Made by a program: the position numbers and the translations under genes
The notes under the pieces: model-generated
Told to the model about the DNA's origin: nothing
What the model saw: only the letters and a program-made list of their open reading frames with translations
Databases searched by the model: none
DNA from: an uncultured Clostridia bacterium
Lineage (GTDB): Bacteria > Bacillota > Clostridia > Peptostreptococcales > Anaerovoracaceae
Direction: 5' to 3'
DNA length: 56,212 nt
Assembly (NCBI GenBank): GCA_934255435.1
Contig: CAKQNZ010000002.1
Location: 1-56,212, forward strand
In this document: one piece after another, positions 34,321 through 42,437 of the stretch
Layout: the number at the start of each line of letters is the position of its first letter
How positions within the stretch are numbered: position 1 is the stretch's first letter

Positions 34321-36954
34321 ATGAAAAAAATCACCACAGGGATACTCGCTCATGTGGATGCAGGCAAGACGACGCTTTCAGAAGCATTGCTTTACCTGAC
34401 AGGCACCATAAGAAAACTCGGCAGAGTAGATCACAGGGATGCATTTTTTGATACGGACTCACAGGAAAGAGAACGAGGCATCACCATATTTTCAAAGCAG
34501 GCGCAGATGGAGTACAGCGATACGAGGATAACACTGCTGGATACGCCGGGACATGTGGATTTTTCGGCAGAAATGGAACGGACTCTGCAGGTGATCGATC
34601 AGGCGATACTGGTGATAAGCGGCAAGGACGGTGTTCAGGGGCATACGCTGACGCTCTGGAGGCTGCTGGAAAAGTACGGTATACCAGTGTTCATCTTTAT
34701 AAACAAGATGGATCTGCAGGGTGCGGATCGCAAATCGGTGATGGACGAACTGAAACAGCGTCTCGATGACCGGTGTACGGATTTTTCCGGCAATACACCT
34801 GACAGTGAAGAAGTGGCGTCGTGTCATGAACAGCTGCTGGAGGAATATTTCGATACCGGAGAGCTGTCGGAAGACTCGATAAGGACAGCCATATCCGACA
34901 GACAGATATTTCCGTGCTGGTTCGGCTCCGCACTGAAAAACGACGGCGTAGGAACTTTCTTCGAAGGGTTCTGCAGATATGCTGCGCAGCCTCAGTACGG
35001 AACCAGTTTCGGAGCAAGAGTCTTCAAGATAACACGGGACAGCCAGGGAAACAGGCTGACGCATCTCAAGCTGACAGGAGGATGCCTGAAAGTAAAAGAG
35101 CCGGTATCATATGAAACTTCAGGGATGTCTGCAGGAGGCAGCGGCCGGGAAACAAAAGAAGAAAAGGTCGAGCAGATAAGGATATATTCAGGAGAAAAGT
35201 TCAGGAACGCAGAATCGGTATCAGCAGGTGATGTGTGTGCCGTAACAGGGCTGGCAGGGACTTTTGCAGGACAGGTCCTGGGAGCAGAAAGACCTGTAAA
35301 GACAGCCTTTCTGGAACCGGCGCTTGTCTACGACGTGATACTTCCTGAAGGTCAGGATGTACACAGCGTGCTGGCGATGTTCAGGCAGCTGGAAGAAGAG
35401 GAGCCGCAGCTCAATGTGGTCTGGAACGAACAGCTCAGGCTGATACAGCTCCAGCTTATGGGAGAGATACAGCTGGAGATCCTGAAGAACATAATGGAGC
35501 AGCGCTTCGGAGTATCCGTGGACTTCGGGCAGGGCAGGATATCCTATCGTGAAACGATAAAATCTCCGGTCATAGGATCAGGTCATTTTGAACCGCTCCG
35601 GCATTATGCGGAGGTGCATCTGCTGCTTGAGCCGTCAGAGCGAGGCAGCGGCATGACCTTTGCGACAGACTGCAGTGAGGATCAGCTGGACAGGAACTGG
35701 CAGCGTCTCATACTGACTCATCTTATGGAAAAACAATATACAGGTGTCCTGACGAACTCGCCCGTAACGGACATGAAGATAACGGTCGTAGCCGGCAGAG
35801 CACATCTGAAGCATACAGAAGGCGGAGATTTCCGTCAGGCAACATACAGAGCTGTGCGCCAGGGCCTCAGAAAAGCAGAGATGATCCTGCTGGAGCCATG
35901 GTATGAATTCACACTTGAGGTGCCGCAGGAGATGACAGGCAGAGCCATGTCCGACATACAGCGGATGGGAGGCAGCGTATCTGCCCCTGCTTCAGATGGC
36001 AGTCTGTCGGTGCTGACAGGAAAGGCTCCCGTCAGTGAGATGAAAAATTATTCAGTGGAAGTCGCATCCTACACTAAGGGGTGCGGACACCTGATCTGTG
36101 ATGTGTGCGGATATGAACCGTGCCACGATCAGCAGCAGGTGGTGGAAAGTACAGGCTACGACCCCGACAGAGACACAGAGAACACTGCGGATTCGGTATT
36201 CTGCAGCGGAGGTGCAGGACATAACGTCAGGTGGGACGAGGCTGACGTTATGATGCATGTGCAGCCGCAGCTGGCGTCTCAGCAGGATGAAGACGAGGCA
36301 GAGGACTTTTCATATACACGGAGCAGTGCAGCTTCAGCGGACAGCTCGTCATGGGGTGAAGAAGACCTGAAAAGATATATGGACAAGGCATATATAGCAC
36401 CAAGGACACAGGAAAAAATAATCCCCCGCCGTGTCATAGAAAGCAGCAGCTATCAGGGAAAGACACGGGATATGAAGGTCAGAGAAGAATATCTCATCGT
36501 TGACGGCTACAATATAATCTTTGCATGGGACGATCTCAAAGCACTGTCACAGGTAAACTTCGATGCATCACGGGAAGCCCTGATAGAGATTCTTGAAAAC
36601 TATCAGGGCTACAGGAAATGCAGAGTGATGGTGGTCTTCGATGCATACAAGGTCAAGGGCGGCACAGGCCATACAGAAAAGATCGGCAAGGTGGAGGTAG
36701 TCTACACGAAAGAAGGTGAGACTGCCGATACATATATCGAACGCATGAGCCACGATATGAGAAACAAATATACAGTAAGGGTGGCGTCATCGGACAATCT
36801 TGAGCAGATGATAGCTACAGGCAACGATGCACTGAGGATGTCAGCCGAAGAGCTCAGAGCCGAGGTGGAGCTGGTGAACAGAGAGATAGCGGAACTCCTT
36901 GAGGAATACAGCCGGAAAAACAGGTTTATAAGTGGAAGCAGAATAAAAATATAA
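34321..36954 (+). CDS. TetM/EF-G-like translational GTPase fused to a NYN (Rae1/YacP-like) RNase domain
   Basis: An 877-residue fusion. Residues 1 to about 640 match ribosomal protection-type GTPases: G1 AHVDAGKTT, G2 RERGITI, G3 DTPGHVDF, G4 NKMD, then EF-G-like domains II-V. A segment with GYEPCH and SVFCSGGAGHNVRW follows, then an acidic, probably flexible linker (about 660-720). Residues 722-877 form a NYN/PIN-like nuclease domain with its acidic residues in place: VDGYN (Asp728), VVFDAYK (Asp774), ETAD (Asp803) and ASSDN (Asp825). B. subtilis Rae1 (YacP) is a free-standing NYN RNase that cuts mRNA in the ribosomal A site, where EF-G-like factors also bind. The ATG at 34321 has AAGGTGG upstream; an in-frame ATG at 34216 lies in the structured leader. 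Tetracycline resistance should not be assumed. Confidence 0.88.
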   Translation: MKKITTGILAHVDAGKTTLSEALLYLTGTIRKLGRVDHRDAFFDTDSQERERGITIFSKQAQMEYSDTRITLLDTPGHVDFSAEMERTLQVIDQAILVISGKDGVQGHTLTLWRLLEKYGIPVFIFINKMDLQGADRKSVMDELKQRLDDRCTDFSGNTPDSEEVASCHEQLLEEYFDTGELSEDSIRTAISDRQIFPCWFGSALKNDGVGTFFEGFCRYAAQPQYGTSFGARVFKITRDSQGNRLTHLKLTGGCLKVKEPVSYETSGMSAGGSGRETKEEKVEQIRIYSGEKFRNAESVSAGDVCAVTGLAGTFAGQVLGAERPVKTAFLEPALVYDVILPEGQDVHSVLAMFRQLEEEEPQLNVVWNEQLRLIQLQLMGEIQLEILKNIMEQRFGVSVDFGQGRISYRETIKSPVIGSGHFEPLRHYAEVHLLLEPSERGSGMTFATDCSEDQLDRNWQRLILTHLMEKQYTGVLTNSPVTDMKITVVAGRAHLKHTEGGDFRQATYRAVRQGLRKAEMILLEPWYEFTLEVPQEMTGRAMSDIQRMGGSVSAPASDGSLSVLTGKAPVSEMKNYSVEVASYTKGCGHLICDVCGYEPCHDQQQVVESTGYDPDRDTENTADSVFCSGGAGHNVRWDEADVMMHVQPQLASQQDEDEAEDFSYTRSSAASADSSSWGEEDLKRYMDKAYIAPRTQEKIIPRRVIESSSYQGKTRDMKVREEYLIVDGYNIIFAWDDLKALSQVNFDASREALIEILENYQGYRKCRVMVVFDAYKVKGGTGHTEKIGKVEVVYTKEGETADTYIERMSHDMRNKYTVRVASSDNLEQMIATGNDALRMSAEELRAEVELVNREIAELLEEYSRKNRFISGSRIKI

Positions 36955-37039
36955 CACAGAATCCACAAAAACCTGTGGTAAAATCATCCTGTATTGCAGT
37001 TGGAGTTATTATCATGCAAAATCAAAAAGGAGTATTTAT

Positions 37040-37714
37040 ATGATACTTGAAAGAAACGAGAATTTTGAGATCAGCGAGTCCATGCTGCCTGCTCAGATGT
37101 CTGTTACTATACAGGAGGCCAAAGATACGGCATGTATATTTGCGGATCTGCGTATGAGATACAGCGCAGCTATCAAGGAGATCAGCACCAAGCTGGAGGT
37201 CCTTGACAATGAGTTCAGCGTCAAGCATGACTACAATCCGATCCACCATATGGAGTGCAGACTCAAGAGCCTCAGCAGCATAGTCGAGAAGATACAGCGC
37301 AAGGGATGGCCCATGGAGATCGCTTCAGTCTACAAGCTGACTGATTTCGCAGGTGTCCGTGTCATCTGCAACTATATCGACGATGTATATACCATCGAGA
37401 AAAGTCTGCTGAGACAGGATGATATCGTACTTATAAGAAAAACGGACTACATCAAGAATCCGAAAGAGAGCGGCTACAGGAGCCTGCACCTTGTGGTAGA
37501 GGTGCCTGTATTCCTCAGCGACAGGACTTATCACATGCCGGTGGAGATACAGATAAGGACCATAGCTATGGACACATGGGCAAGCCTGGAGCATGAACTC
37601 AAATACAAGAGCAAGGACGAGATGCCGGGCTATGTGGCGCAGGAACTGAAGAACTGTGCAAAGGCTATGCATGATGTGGATACCACCATGGAACGGATAC
37701 ATAAGATGTTTTAA
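37040..37714 (+). CDS. relQ: Small alarmone synthetase (RelQ/YjbM-like)
   Basis: A 224-residue stand-alone (p)ppGpp synthetase domain, without hydrolase, TGS or ACT domains. Family motifs are visible: CRLKSLSSIVEKI, DFAGVRVICNYIDDVY, DYIKNPKESGYRSLHL and the catalytic VEIQIRTIAMDTWASLEHELKY. It would make (p)ppGpp or pGpp from ATP and GTP/GDP/GMP independently of ribosome-bound RelA. AAAGGAG precedes the ATG. It lies 85 bases after the TetM-NYN gene, with only a short CCACA/TGTGG hairpin between, so co-transcription is possible. Confidence 0.93.
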   Translation: MILERNENFEISESMLPAQMSVTIQEAKDTACIFADLRMRYSAAIKEISTKLEVLDNEFSVKHDYNPIHHMECRLKSLSSIVEKIQRKGWPMEIASVYKLTDFAGVRVICNYIDDVYTIEKSLLRQDDIVLIRKTDYIKNPKESGYRSLHLVVEVPVFLSDRTYHMPVEIQIRTIAMDTWASLEHELKYKSKDEMPGYVAQELKNCAKAMHDVDTTMERIHKMF

Positions 37715-37737
37715 TACAAATGAGAAGGAGAAGTTTA

Positions 37738-38820
37738 ATGAAGAAAAAAATATGTTTGCTCATGGTATGCCTGCTGATGACAGGGATACTGGCAGGCTGC
37801 GGAAACAGTGATCCGTATGCGGACTACGACCTGAAGGACTACTTCAAGAAAGTAGGCGAATACAAGGGTCTTACAGCAGAGCCATATACGATCAGCGTGT
37901 CAGAGAAAGAGATAAAAGAGAAGATCGACAGCAACGTCAAGGCGGCAGCCAAATCTGAGAGCGTCAGCAAAGGCAGCAAGGTCAAAGACGGTGATACAGT
38001 CAATATCGACTATGTGGGCAAGATAAACGGCAAGACTTTCGATGGCGGCTCGGCAGAAGGCTATGATCTGGTGATAGGCAGCAATTCGTTCATCGACGGA
38101 TTCGAGTCTGGTCTGATCGGCAAGAAGGTAGGCAGCAAGGTAAAACTGAACCTGACGTTCCCGAAAGATTACAGCCAGGAGAGTCTCCAGGGCAAGGATG
38201 TAGTGTTCGACGTGACGATAAATTCAGCCAAGCGCAGTGTGACGCCTGATTATGATCTCGATTTCGTGAAGAGCAACACAAAATACAAGAGCATCAAATC
38301 ATACGAAGCCTCAGTGAAAAAAGAACTTTACGACGAAAAAGAAACTGAAGCTAAAAACAACCAGAAAACCACACTGTGGTCCGATGTCCTCGAGAAGACC
38401 GAAGTCAAAAAATACCCGGAAGAAGAGCTGGATCACTACATGGAGTTTAACAGCAACCAGCTGGACGATATAGCTTCAGAAAACAACATGACCCGCAAAG
38501 AAGTACTCAGCAGCTATAATCTCGGCAGCGAAAAGGACTTCAAGGCTGTCAACGAAGACAGCAGTAAACTGCGTATCAAGCAGGAGATGCTGATAGAGTA
38601 TATCGCAGACAAAGAAGGTCTCACGTATACGAACGATGAGAAGAAAAAGTACCTGAAGAACCTGGAGGATCAGGGTTACGATGAGGACGCCATCAAGAAA
38701 CAGACCGGCAGAGAAGCTGATGAATATATACACATACAGCTTCTGTACGAGAAGGTGCAGGACTTCATTCTGGACAATGCCAAGATTTCAGATAAGTCGG
38801 CGAAAAAAACAGCAAAATAG
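37738..38820 (+). CDS. FKBP-type peptidyl-prolyl isomerase lipoprotein (trigger factor-like)
   Basis: A 360-residue extracytoplasmic lipoprotein with a signal sequence and lipobox LAGC (Cys near residue 21). Residues about 75-165 form an FKBP domain (KDGDTVNIDYVGKINGKTFDGG, GFESGLIG, GKDVVFDVT), embedded in helical segments that resemble the chaperone part of trigger factor. It probably helps fold secreted proteins on the outer face of the membrane. GAAGGAGAAG precedes the ATG at 37738, 23 bases after relQ. Confidence 0.9.
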   Translation: MKKKICLLMVCLLMTGILAGCGNSDPYADYDLKDYFKKVGEYKGLTAEPYTISVSEKEIKEKIDSNVKAAAKSESVSKGSKVKDGDTVNIDYVGKINGKTFDGGSAEGYDLVIGSNSFIDGFESGLIGKKVGSKVKLNLTFPKDYSQESLQGKDVVFDVTINSAKRSVTPDYDLDFVKSNTKYKSIKSYEASVKKELYDEKETEAKNNQKTTLWSDVLEKTEVKKYPEEELDHYMEFNSNQLDDIASENNMTRKEVLSSYNLGSEKDFKAVNEDSSKLRIKQEMLIEYIADKEGLTYTNDEKKKYLKNLEDQGYDEDAIKKQTGREADEYIHIQLLYEKVQDFILDNAKISDKSAKKTAK

Positions 38821-38884
38821 TTACCTGGCACTGACAAAAACGTATGCGTGATGTTCATGTATACAATATAATGCAATGAGAATG

Positions 38885-38913
38885 TTGAAAAAGACTGACA
38901 AATGTGGTAAATT
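38885..38913 (+). promoter_or_regulatory. Sigma-A promoter for the glycine riboswitch transcript
   Basis: TTGAAA (38885-38890), 17-bp spacer, TAAATT (38908-38913). Confidence 0.65.
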
Positions 38914-38964
38914 AATTACGTTGATTTGACACACACGTTAGTCTTTTTTGCGTATGTCAAAGTA

Positions 38965-39080
38965 GCGATTCTCTGGAGAGCCTCTTCAAGAGCGCCGAAG
39001 GTGTAAGCGGTATGACACATTTCTCAAAAAAGAAATATTGATCATGCCGGCGATCTCTCAGGCAAAAGGACAGAGCAGAT
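38965..39080 (+). promoter_or_regulatory. Glycine riboswitch, single aptamer
   Basis: The conserved glycine (gcvT-type) aptamer is present once: P1 CTCTG (38971-38975) pairs with CAGAG (39071-39075), with GGAGAG, GCCGAAGG (38994-39001) and TCTCTCAGGCAAAAGGACAGAG (39054-39075, quoted in part here as the family's signature). No second full aptamer follows. It precedes a terminator and an alanine/glycine symporter gene, so it probably adjusts glycine uptake to the cell's glycine level. Confidence 0.92.
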
Positions 39081-39199
39081 AATTTTATAGCAAAGGGGGG
39101 CATCATCACTGATGTTCCGTATGCTAAGCCGGTTCTGGCGGGTATTGTGGCGACAGGCTGCGGCATGGGCGACTTTGTTCTTATTTGTGTCCTCTCCGG

Positions 39200-39238
39200 A
39201 AAGTCGATAGATATTAATATCGGCTTTTGGCTTTTTTG
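39200..39238 (+). terminator. Riboswitch expression-platform terminator
   Basis: AAAGTCGATA (39200-39209) pairs with TATCGGCTTT (39218-39227), 8-base loop, then TGGCTTTTTT. It lies between the glycine aptamer and the symporter gene. TGTCC and CTCTCC just upstream (39188-39197) can pair with GGACA (39068-39072) or GGAGAG (38974-38979) of the aptamer, giving a possible competing fold. Confidence 0.8.
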
Positions 39239-39288
39239 CGTTTGTTTTCAGCGCATATTACTTATTTTTTCAGGAGAAGGAGAAAATC

Positions 39289-40719
39289 ATGACAATTACA
39301 GCTGTATTGGAAAAAATCGATGGTGTCGTCTGGGGGCTGCCCCTTATCATACTGATAATGGGTACCGGTATTTTCCTGACTATAAGGCTGGGTGTGGTAC
39401 AGTTCAGAAAGCTGGGCAAGGCACTCAAGTACATGGTCAAGAATGAAGAAGACGGCATAGGTGAAGTAACGAGTTTCGGAGCGCTTTGTACAGCGCTTGC
39501 AGCGACGATAGGTACAGGAAATATCGTCGGAGTTGCAACTGCTATGATGCTTGGCGGTCCCGGAGCAGTGTTCTGGATGGTAATAGCCGCATGTTTCGGT
39601 ATGGCGACCAAGTATTCAGAAGGTCTGCTGGCAGTTAAATTCAGAGTAGACAAAGGCGGCGGCAGGTTCCTTGGAGGACCTTTCTACTACATAGAAAACG
39701 GAATGGGCAAAAAATGGAAATGGCTTGCGAAGATTTTCGCATTCTTCGCATGCTGTGCAGGTGCACTTGGTATAGGTACGATCACACAGGTGAACGGTAT
39801 CGCATCAGCAGCGAAATCGTTTTTCGACCCTAACGACCAGAATCTCGTATCTATATTCGGAACAGAATATTCAATGGCAACAGTGGTAGCTGCCATAGTC
39901 GTAGCAGTGCTCTCAGCACTTGTTATCATCGGAGGCATCCAGAGGATAGCTAAGGTTTCATCCATAGTAGTTCCGTTCATGGCAATCGCATATGTCATCA
40001 TATGTCTTTGTGTAGTTATCTACAACTACAAGAATGTGCCGCATGCGATAGTTGAGATCATCCAGAGTGCATTCGGTATCAAGGCAGTTGCCGGAGGAGC
40101 TGTAGGAACTATGCTCCTTGCTATGCAGAAGGGTGTTGCAAGAGGTATATTCTCAAACGAAGCAGGTCTTGGTAGTGCACCTATCGCAGCGGCTGCAGCT
40201 CAGACAAAAGAACCTGTAAGGCAGGGTCTTGTAACTATGACAGGAACATTCATCGATACAGTATGTATCTGTACACTGACAGGTCTTACTGTAATGAGTT
40301 CCGGAGCATATGACATGGCTAAGGCTGAAGGTCTTGAGGGTGTAGAAGTAACAGCAAGAGCATTCGGTGAAGGTCTGCCGTGGTCGTACTCCGCAGGTAC
40401 ATTCGTTCTGATGGCTGCACTGGCATTCTTCGCATTTACTACTATCCTCGGATGGGACTATTATGCAGAAAGATCACTGGAATACCTTACAGACAACCTT
40501 AAAGTCGTTATGGTATACAGATGGATATACATACTGGCAGTCCTCATAGGACCGTTCCTTACAGTATCAGCAGTATGGACTATAGCTGATATATTCAACG
40601 GACTGATGGCTATACCTAACCTTATCGCACTCCTTGCACTGAGCGGAGTTATAGTTTCCGAAACAAGACACTATTTCCATCGTCTTGATTCAGGTCATAT
40701 TCAGGAATACAGGAAATAG
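39289..40719 (+). CDS. Alanine/glycine:cation symporter (AGCS family)
   Basis: A 476-residue membrane transporter that imports alanine or glycine with Na+. About ten hydrophobic helices are visible together with AGCS motifs: GALCTALAATIGTGNIVGV, FWMVIAACFGMATKYSEG, GVARGIFSNEAGLGSAP and TTILGWDYYAER. GAGAAGGAG precedes the ATG. The gene is preceded by a glycine riboswitch and a terminator, which points to glycine as a substrate. A strong terminator follows. Confidence 0.95.
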   Translation: MTITAVLEKIDGVVWGLPLIILIMGTGIFLTIRLGVVQFRKLGKALKYMVKNEEDGIGEVTSFGALCTALAATIGTGNIVGVATAMMLGGPGAVFWMVIAACFGMATKYSEGLLAVKFRVDKGGGRFLGGPFYYIENGMGKKWKWLAKIFAFFACCAGALGIGTITQVNGIASAAKSFFDPNDQNLVSIFGTEYSMATVVAAIVVAVLSALVIIGGIQRIAKVSSIVVPFMAIAYVIICLCVVIYNYKNVPHAIVEIIQSAFGIKAVAGGAVGTMLLAMQKGVARGIFSNEAGLGSAPIAAAAAQTKEPVRQGLVTMTGTFIDTVCICTLTGLTVMSSGAYDMAKAEGLEGVEVTARAFGEGLPWSYSAGTFVLMAALAFFAFTTILGWDYYAERSLEYLTDNLKVVMVYRWIYILAVLIGPFLTVSAVWTIADIFNGLMAIPNLIALLALSGVIVSETRHYFHRLDSGHIQEYRK

Positions 40720-40763
40720 CATAAGATAAGCATACAGAATATGCATCGCCACAACATAAATAC

Positions 40764-40811
40764 GGCACAGTGACATCGGATAAACGATTTGTTACTGTGC
40801 CTTTTGCTTTT
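40764..40811 (+). terminator. Rho-independent terminator after the symporter gene
   Basis: GGCACAGTGACA (40764-40775) pairs with TGTTACTGTGCC (40790-40801), one G-U pair, then TTTTGCTTTT. Confidence 0.9.
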
Positions 40812-40894
40812 CACTCAGAATAATGCGGCCGGCAGCAGCATATATATTACAAACGGAAGAAAAAACCTATTATTGTACAAGGGGGATATATATT

Positions 40895-41146
40895 ATGCTG
40901 AATACGGAAGATATCAGAAACAAGGAAGTCATCAATATCTATGACGGCAGGAGCATGGGATTCGTGTGCGATATAGAGATAAATCTGAAGGAAGGCAGGA
41001 TAGACGGCATCGTGATCCCGGGCGACAGGAGTTTCATCAAACTGTTCGGCAAGGAGACCAGCGACCACGTCATAAAATGGAAACATGTCAGGACCATCGG
41101 CGATGATGTCATACTTGTGGACGTCCCGCCTGTATCGGAACTTTAA
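40895..41146 (+). CDS. YlmC/YmxH family PRC-barrel protein
   Basis: An 83-residue PRC-barrel protein of the YlmC/YmxH family, small proteins kept in spore-forming Firmicutes and linked to sporulation by phylogeny. Typical stretches are EVINIYDGRSMGFVCDIEI, IDGIVIPG and KIGDDVILVD-like DVILVDV. The ATG at 40895 follows AAGGGGG at 11 bases; an in-frame ATG at 40823 lies upstream of the SD and is rejected. The molecular function is not known. Confidence 0.86.
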   Translation: MLNTEDIRNKEVINIYDGRSMGFVCDIEINLKEGRIDGIVIPGDRSFIKLFGKETSDHVIKWKHVRTIGDDVILVDVPPVSEL

Positions 41147-41256
41147 TAATTGCCTGATTTTGACTTGGCAAAAATCAAGTGATGTTGTAAACTTATGTTA
41201 AGTATATTTCATACAGCCGGACTTTACAGGGCCGGTGTATCTGAAGGAGGTCTCAG

Positions 41257-41721
41257 ATGAGATGCCCATACTGCGAGTATGAGAACAGCAAGGTCATAGA
41301 TTCAAGGCATACAGAGGACGGACATGCCATAAGAAGGCGCAGAGAATGCGAAGGCTGCGGCAGACGCTTCACGACATATGAGAAGGTGGAGGAAGTCATC
41401 CTCATGGTCATAAAGAAGGACGGACGGAGGGAGACGTTCGACAGAGCCAAGCTGCTCAATGGTATAATAAGAGCCTGCGAGAAAAGACCTGTGCCTCTGG
41501 CGCAGATGGAAAACATCGTCAATGATATCGAACGGGGTCTCAATAACATGATGGAGAAGGAAGTCAAGAGCCAGTTTATAGGTGAACTGGTAATGGATCG
41601 TCTGAAGGACGTGGACGAAGTAGCATATGTCAGATTCGCATCTGTATACCGCCAGTTCACAGACGTCGGTACATTCATATCTGAGATAGAGAAACTTCTC
41701 GTCAACAAAAATAATGATTAA
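41257..41721 (+). CDS. nrdR: Transcriptional repressor NrdR
   Basis: A 154-residue repressor of ribonucleotide reductase genes. It has an N-terminal zinc ribbon with CPYC and CEGCGRRF, and an ATP-cone (about 49-139) that senses ATP/dATP. AAGGAGG lies seven bases before the ATG. No nrd operon or NrdR box pair is in the window. The stop lies 15 bases before cmk, so the two may be co-transcribed. A weak promoter candidate (TTGGCA, 17 bp, TAAACT) lies in the 110-base gap upstream. Confidence 0.97.
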   Translation: MRCPYCEYENSKVIDSRHTEDGHAIRRRRECEGCGRRFTTYEKVEEVILMVIKKDGRRETFDRAKLLNGIIRACEKRPVPLAQMENIVNDIERGLNNMMEKEVKSQFIGELVMDRLKDVDEVAYVRFASVYRQFTDVGTFISEIEKLLVNKNND

Positions 41722-41736
41722 AAGAAGGACAGCAAA

Positions 41737-42387
41737 ATGGAAAAAATGATCAGGATAGCTATAGATGGTCCCAGCGGAGCAGGGAAGAGTACTATTGCAA
41801 AAGCAGTGGCAGGCAGGCTCGGTATAGATTATATAGATACCGGAGCTATGTACAGGTCGGTGGCATACAAGGTCATATGCCAGGGTATAGATCCGTCGGA
41901 TCATGAGGCAGTCAGAAAGATGCTGGAAGACACGGAGATAGATTTTACAGATGGCAACATCATTCTCGACGGCGAGAAAGTCAACGACAAAATAAGGACT
42001 CCGGAAGTAGCAAAAATGGCGTCGCAATGTTCCAGCATACAGGACGTCAGGACCAAACTGGTGGATCTGCAGCGTCAGATGGGCAGCAGGAAAAGCGTCA
42101 TAATGGATGGCAGAGATATCTGCACCAACGTGCTGAAAGACGCCGAGTACAAATTTTTTCTCACAGCATCTTCCGAGGAGCGTGCAGACAGACGCTACAA
42201 AGAGCTTAAAGAAAAAGGAATACAGACGACATATGAGCAGGTCCTGGAAGATATCAGACAGAGAGACCGCAATGATATGACCAGGAAGCTCAATCCTCTC
42301 AGGAGGGCAGATGATGCCAAAGAGATAGATACTACAGGTCTTTCCATAGATCAGGTCATCGATAAGCTGATATCAGAAATAGGATAA
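41737..42387 (+). CDS. cmk: Cytidylate kinase
   Basis: A 216-residue kinase that phosphorylates CMP/dCMP to the diphosphates. P-loop GPSGAGKSTIAK near residue 10, then GIDYIDTGAMYR, the DGRDI motif and the LID region RDRNDMTRKLNPLRRADDA, all typical of bacterial Cmk. AAGGACAG precedes the ATG. In many clostridia cmk is followed by plsC or ispH-rpsA; here a PBP gene follows instead. Confidence 0.96.
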   Translation: MEKMIRIAIDGPSGAGKSTIAKAVAGRLGIDYIDTGAMYRSVAYKVICQGIDPSDHEAVRKMLEDTEIDFTDGNIILDGEKVNDKIRTPEVAKMASQCSSIQDVRTKLVDLQRQMGSRKSVIMDGRDICTNVLKDAEYKFFLTASSEERADRRYKELKEKGIQTTYEQVLEDIRQRDRNDMTRKLNPLRRADDAKEIDTTGLSIDQVIDKLISEIG

Positions 42388-42396
42388 TGTATATAG

Positions 42397-42435
42397 ACTC
42401 CTCTGTATGGTAAAAATACTATCGGAGGAGTTTTT
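42397..42435 (+). terminator. Terminator-like hairpin covering the ribosome binding site of the PBP gene
   Basis: ACTCCTCT (42397-42404) pairs with GGAGGAGT (42424-42431), 19-base loop, followed by TTTTT. The right arm is also the SD (GGAGGAG) of the PBP gene, whose ATG is at 42438. Confidence 0.6.
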
Positions 42436-42437
42436 AT

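Noticed and set aside
34321..36954. Annotation as a tetracycline resistance determinant
   Set aside because: Family resemblance covers the whole GTPase class, and the added NYN domain and chromosomal context argue for a housekeeping or stress role. No sequence feature shows resistance.
39081..39288. A second glycine aptamer
   Set aside because: Only one copy each of the GCCGAAGG and AAAAGGACAGAG cores was found; the remaining sequence holds the terminator and small hairpins.
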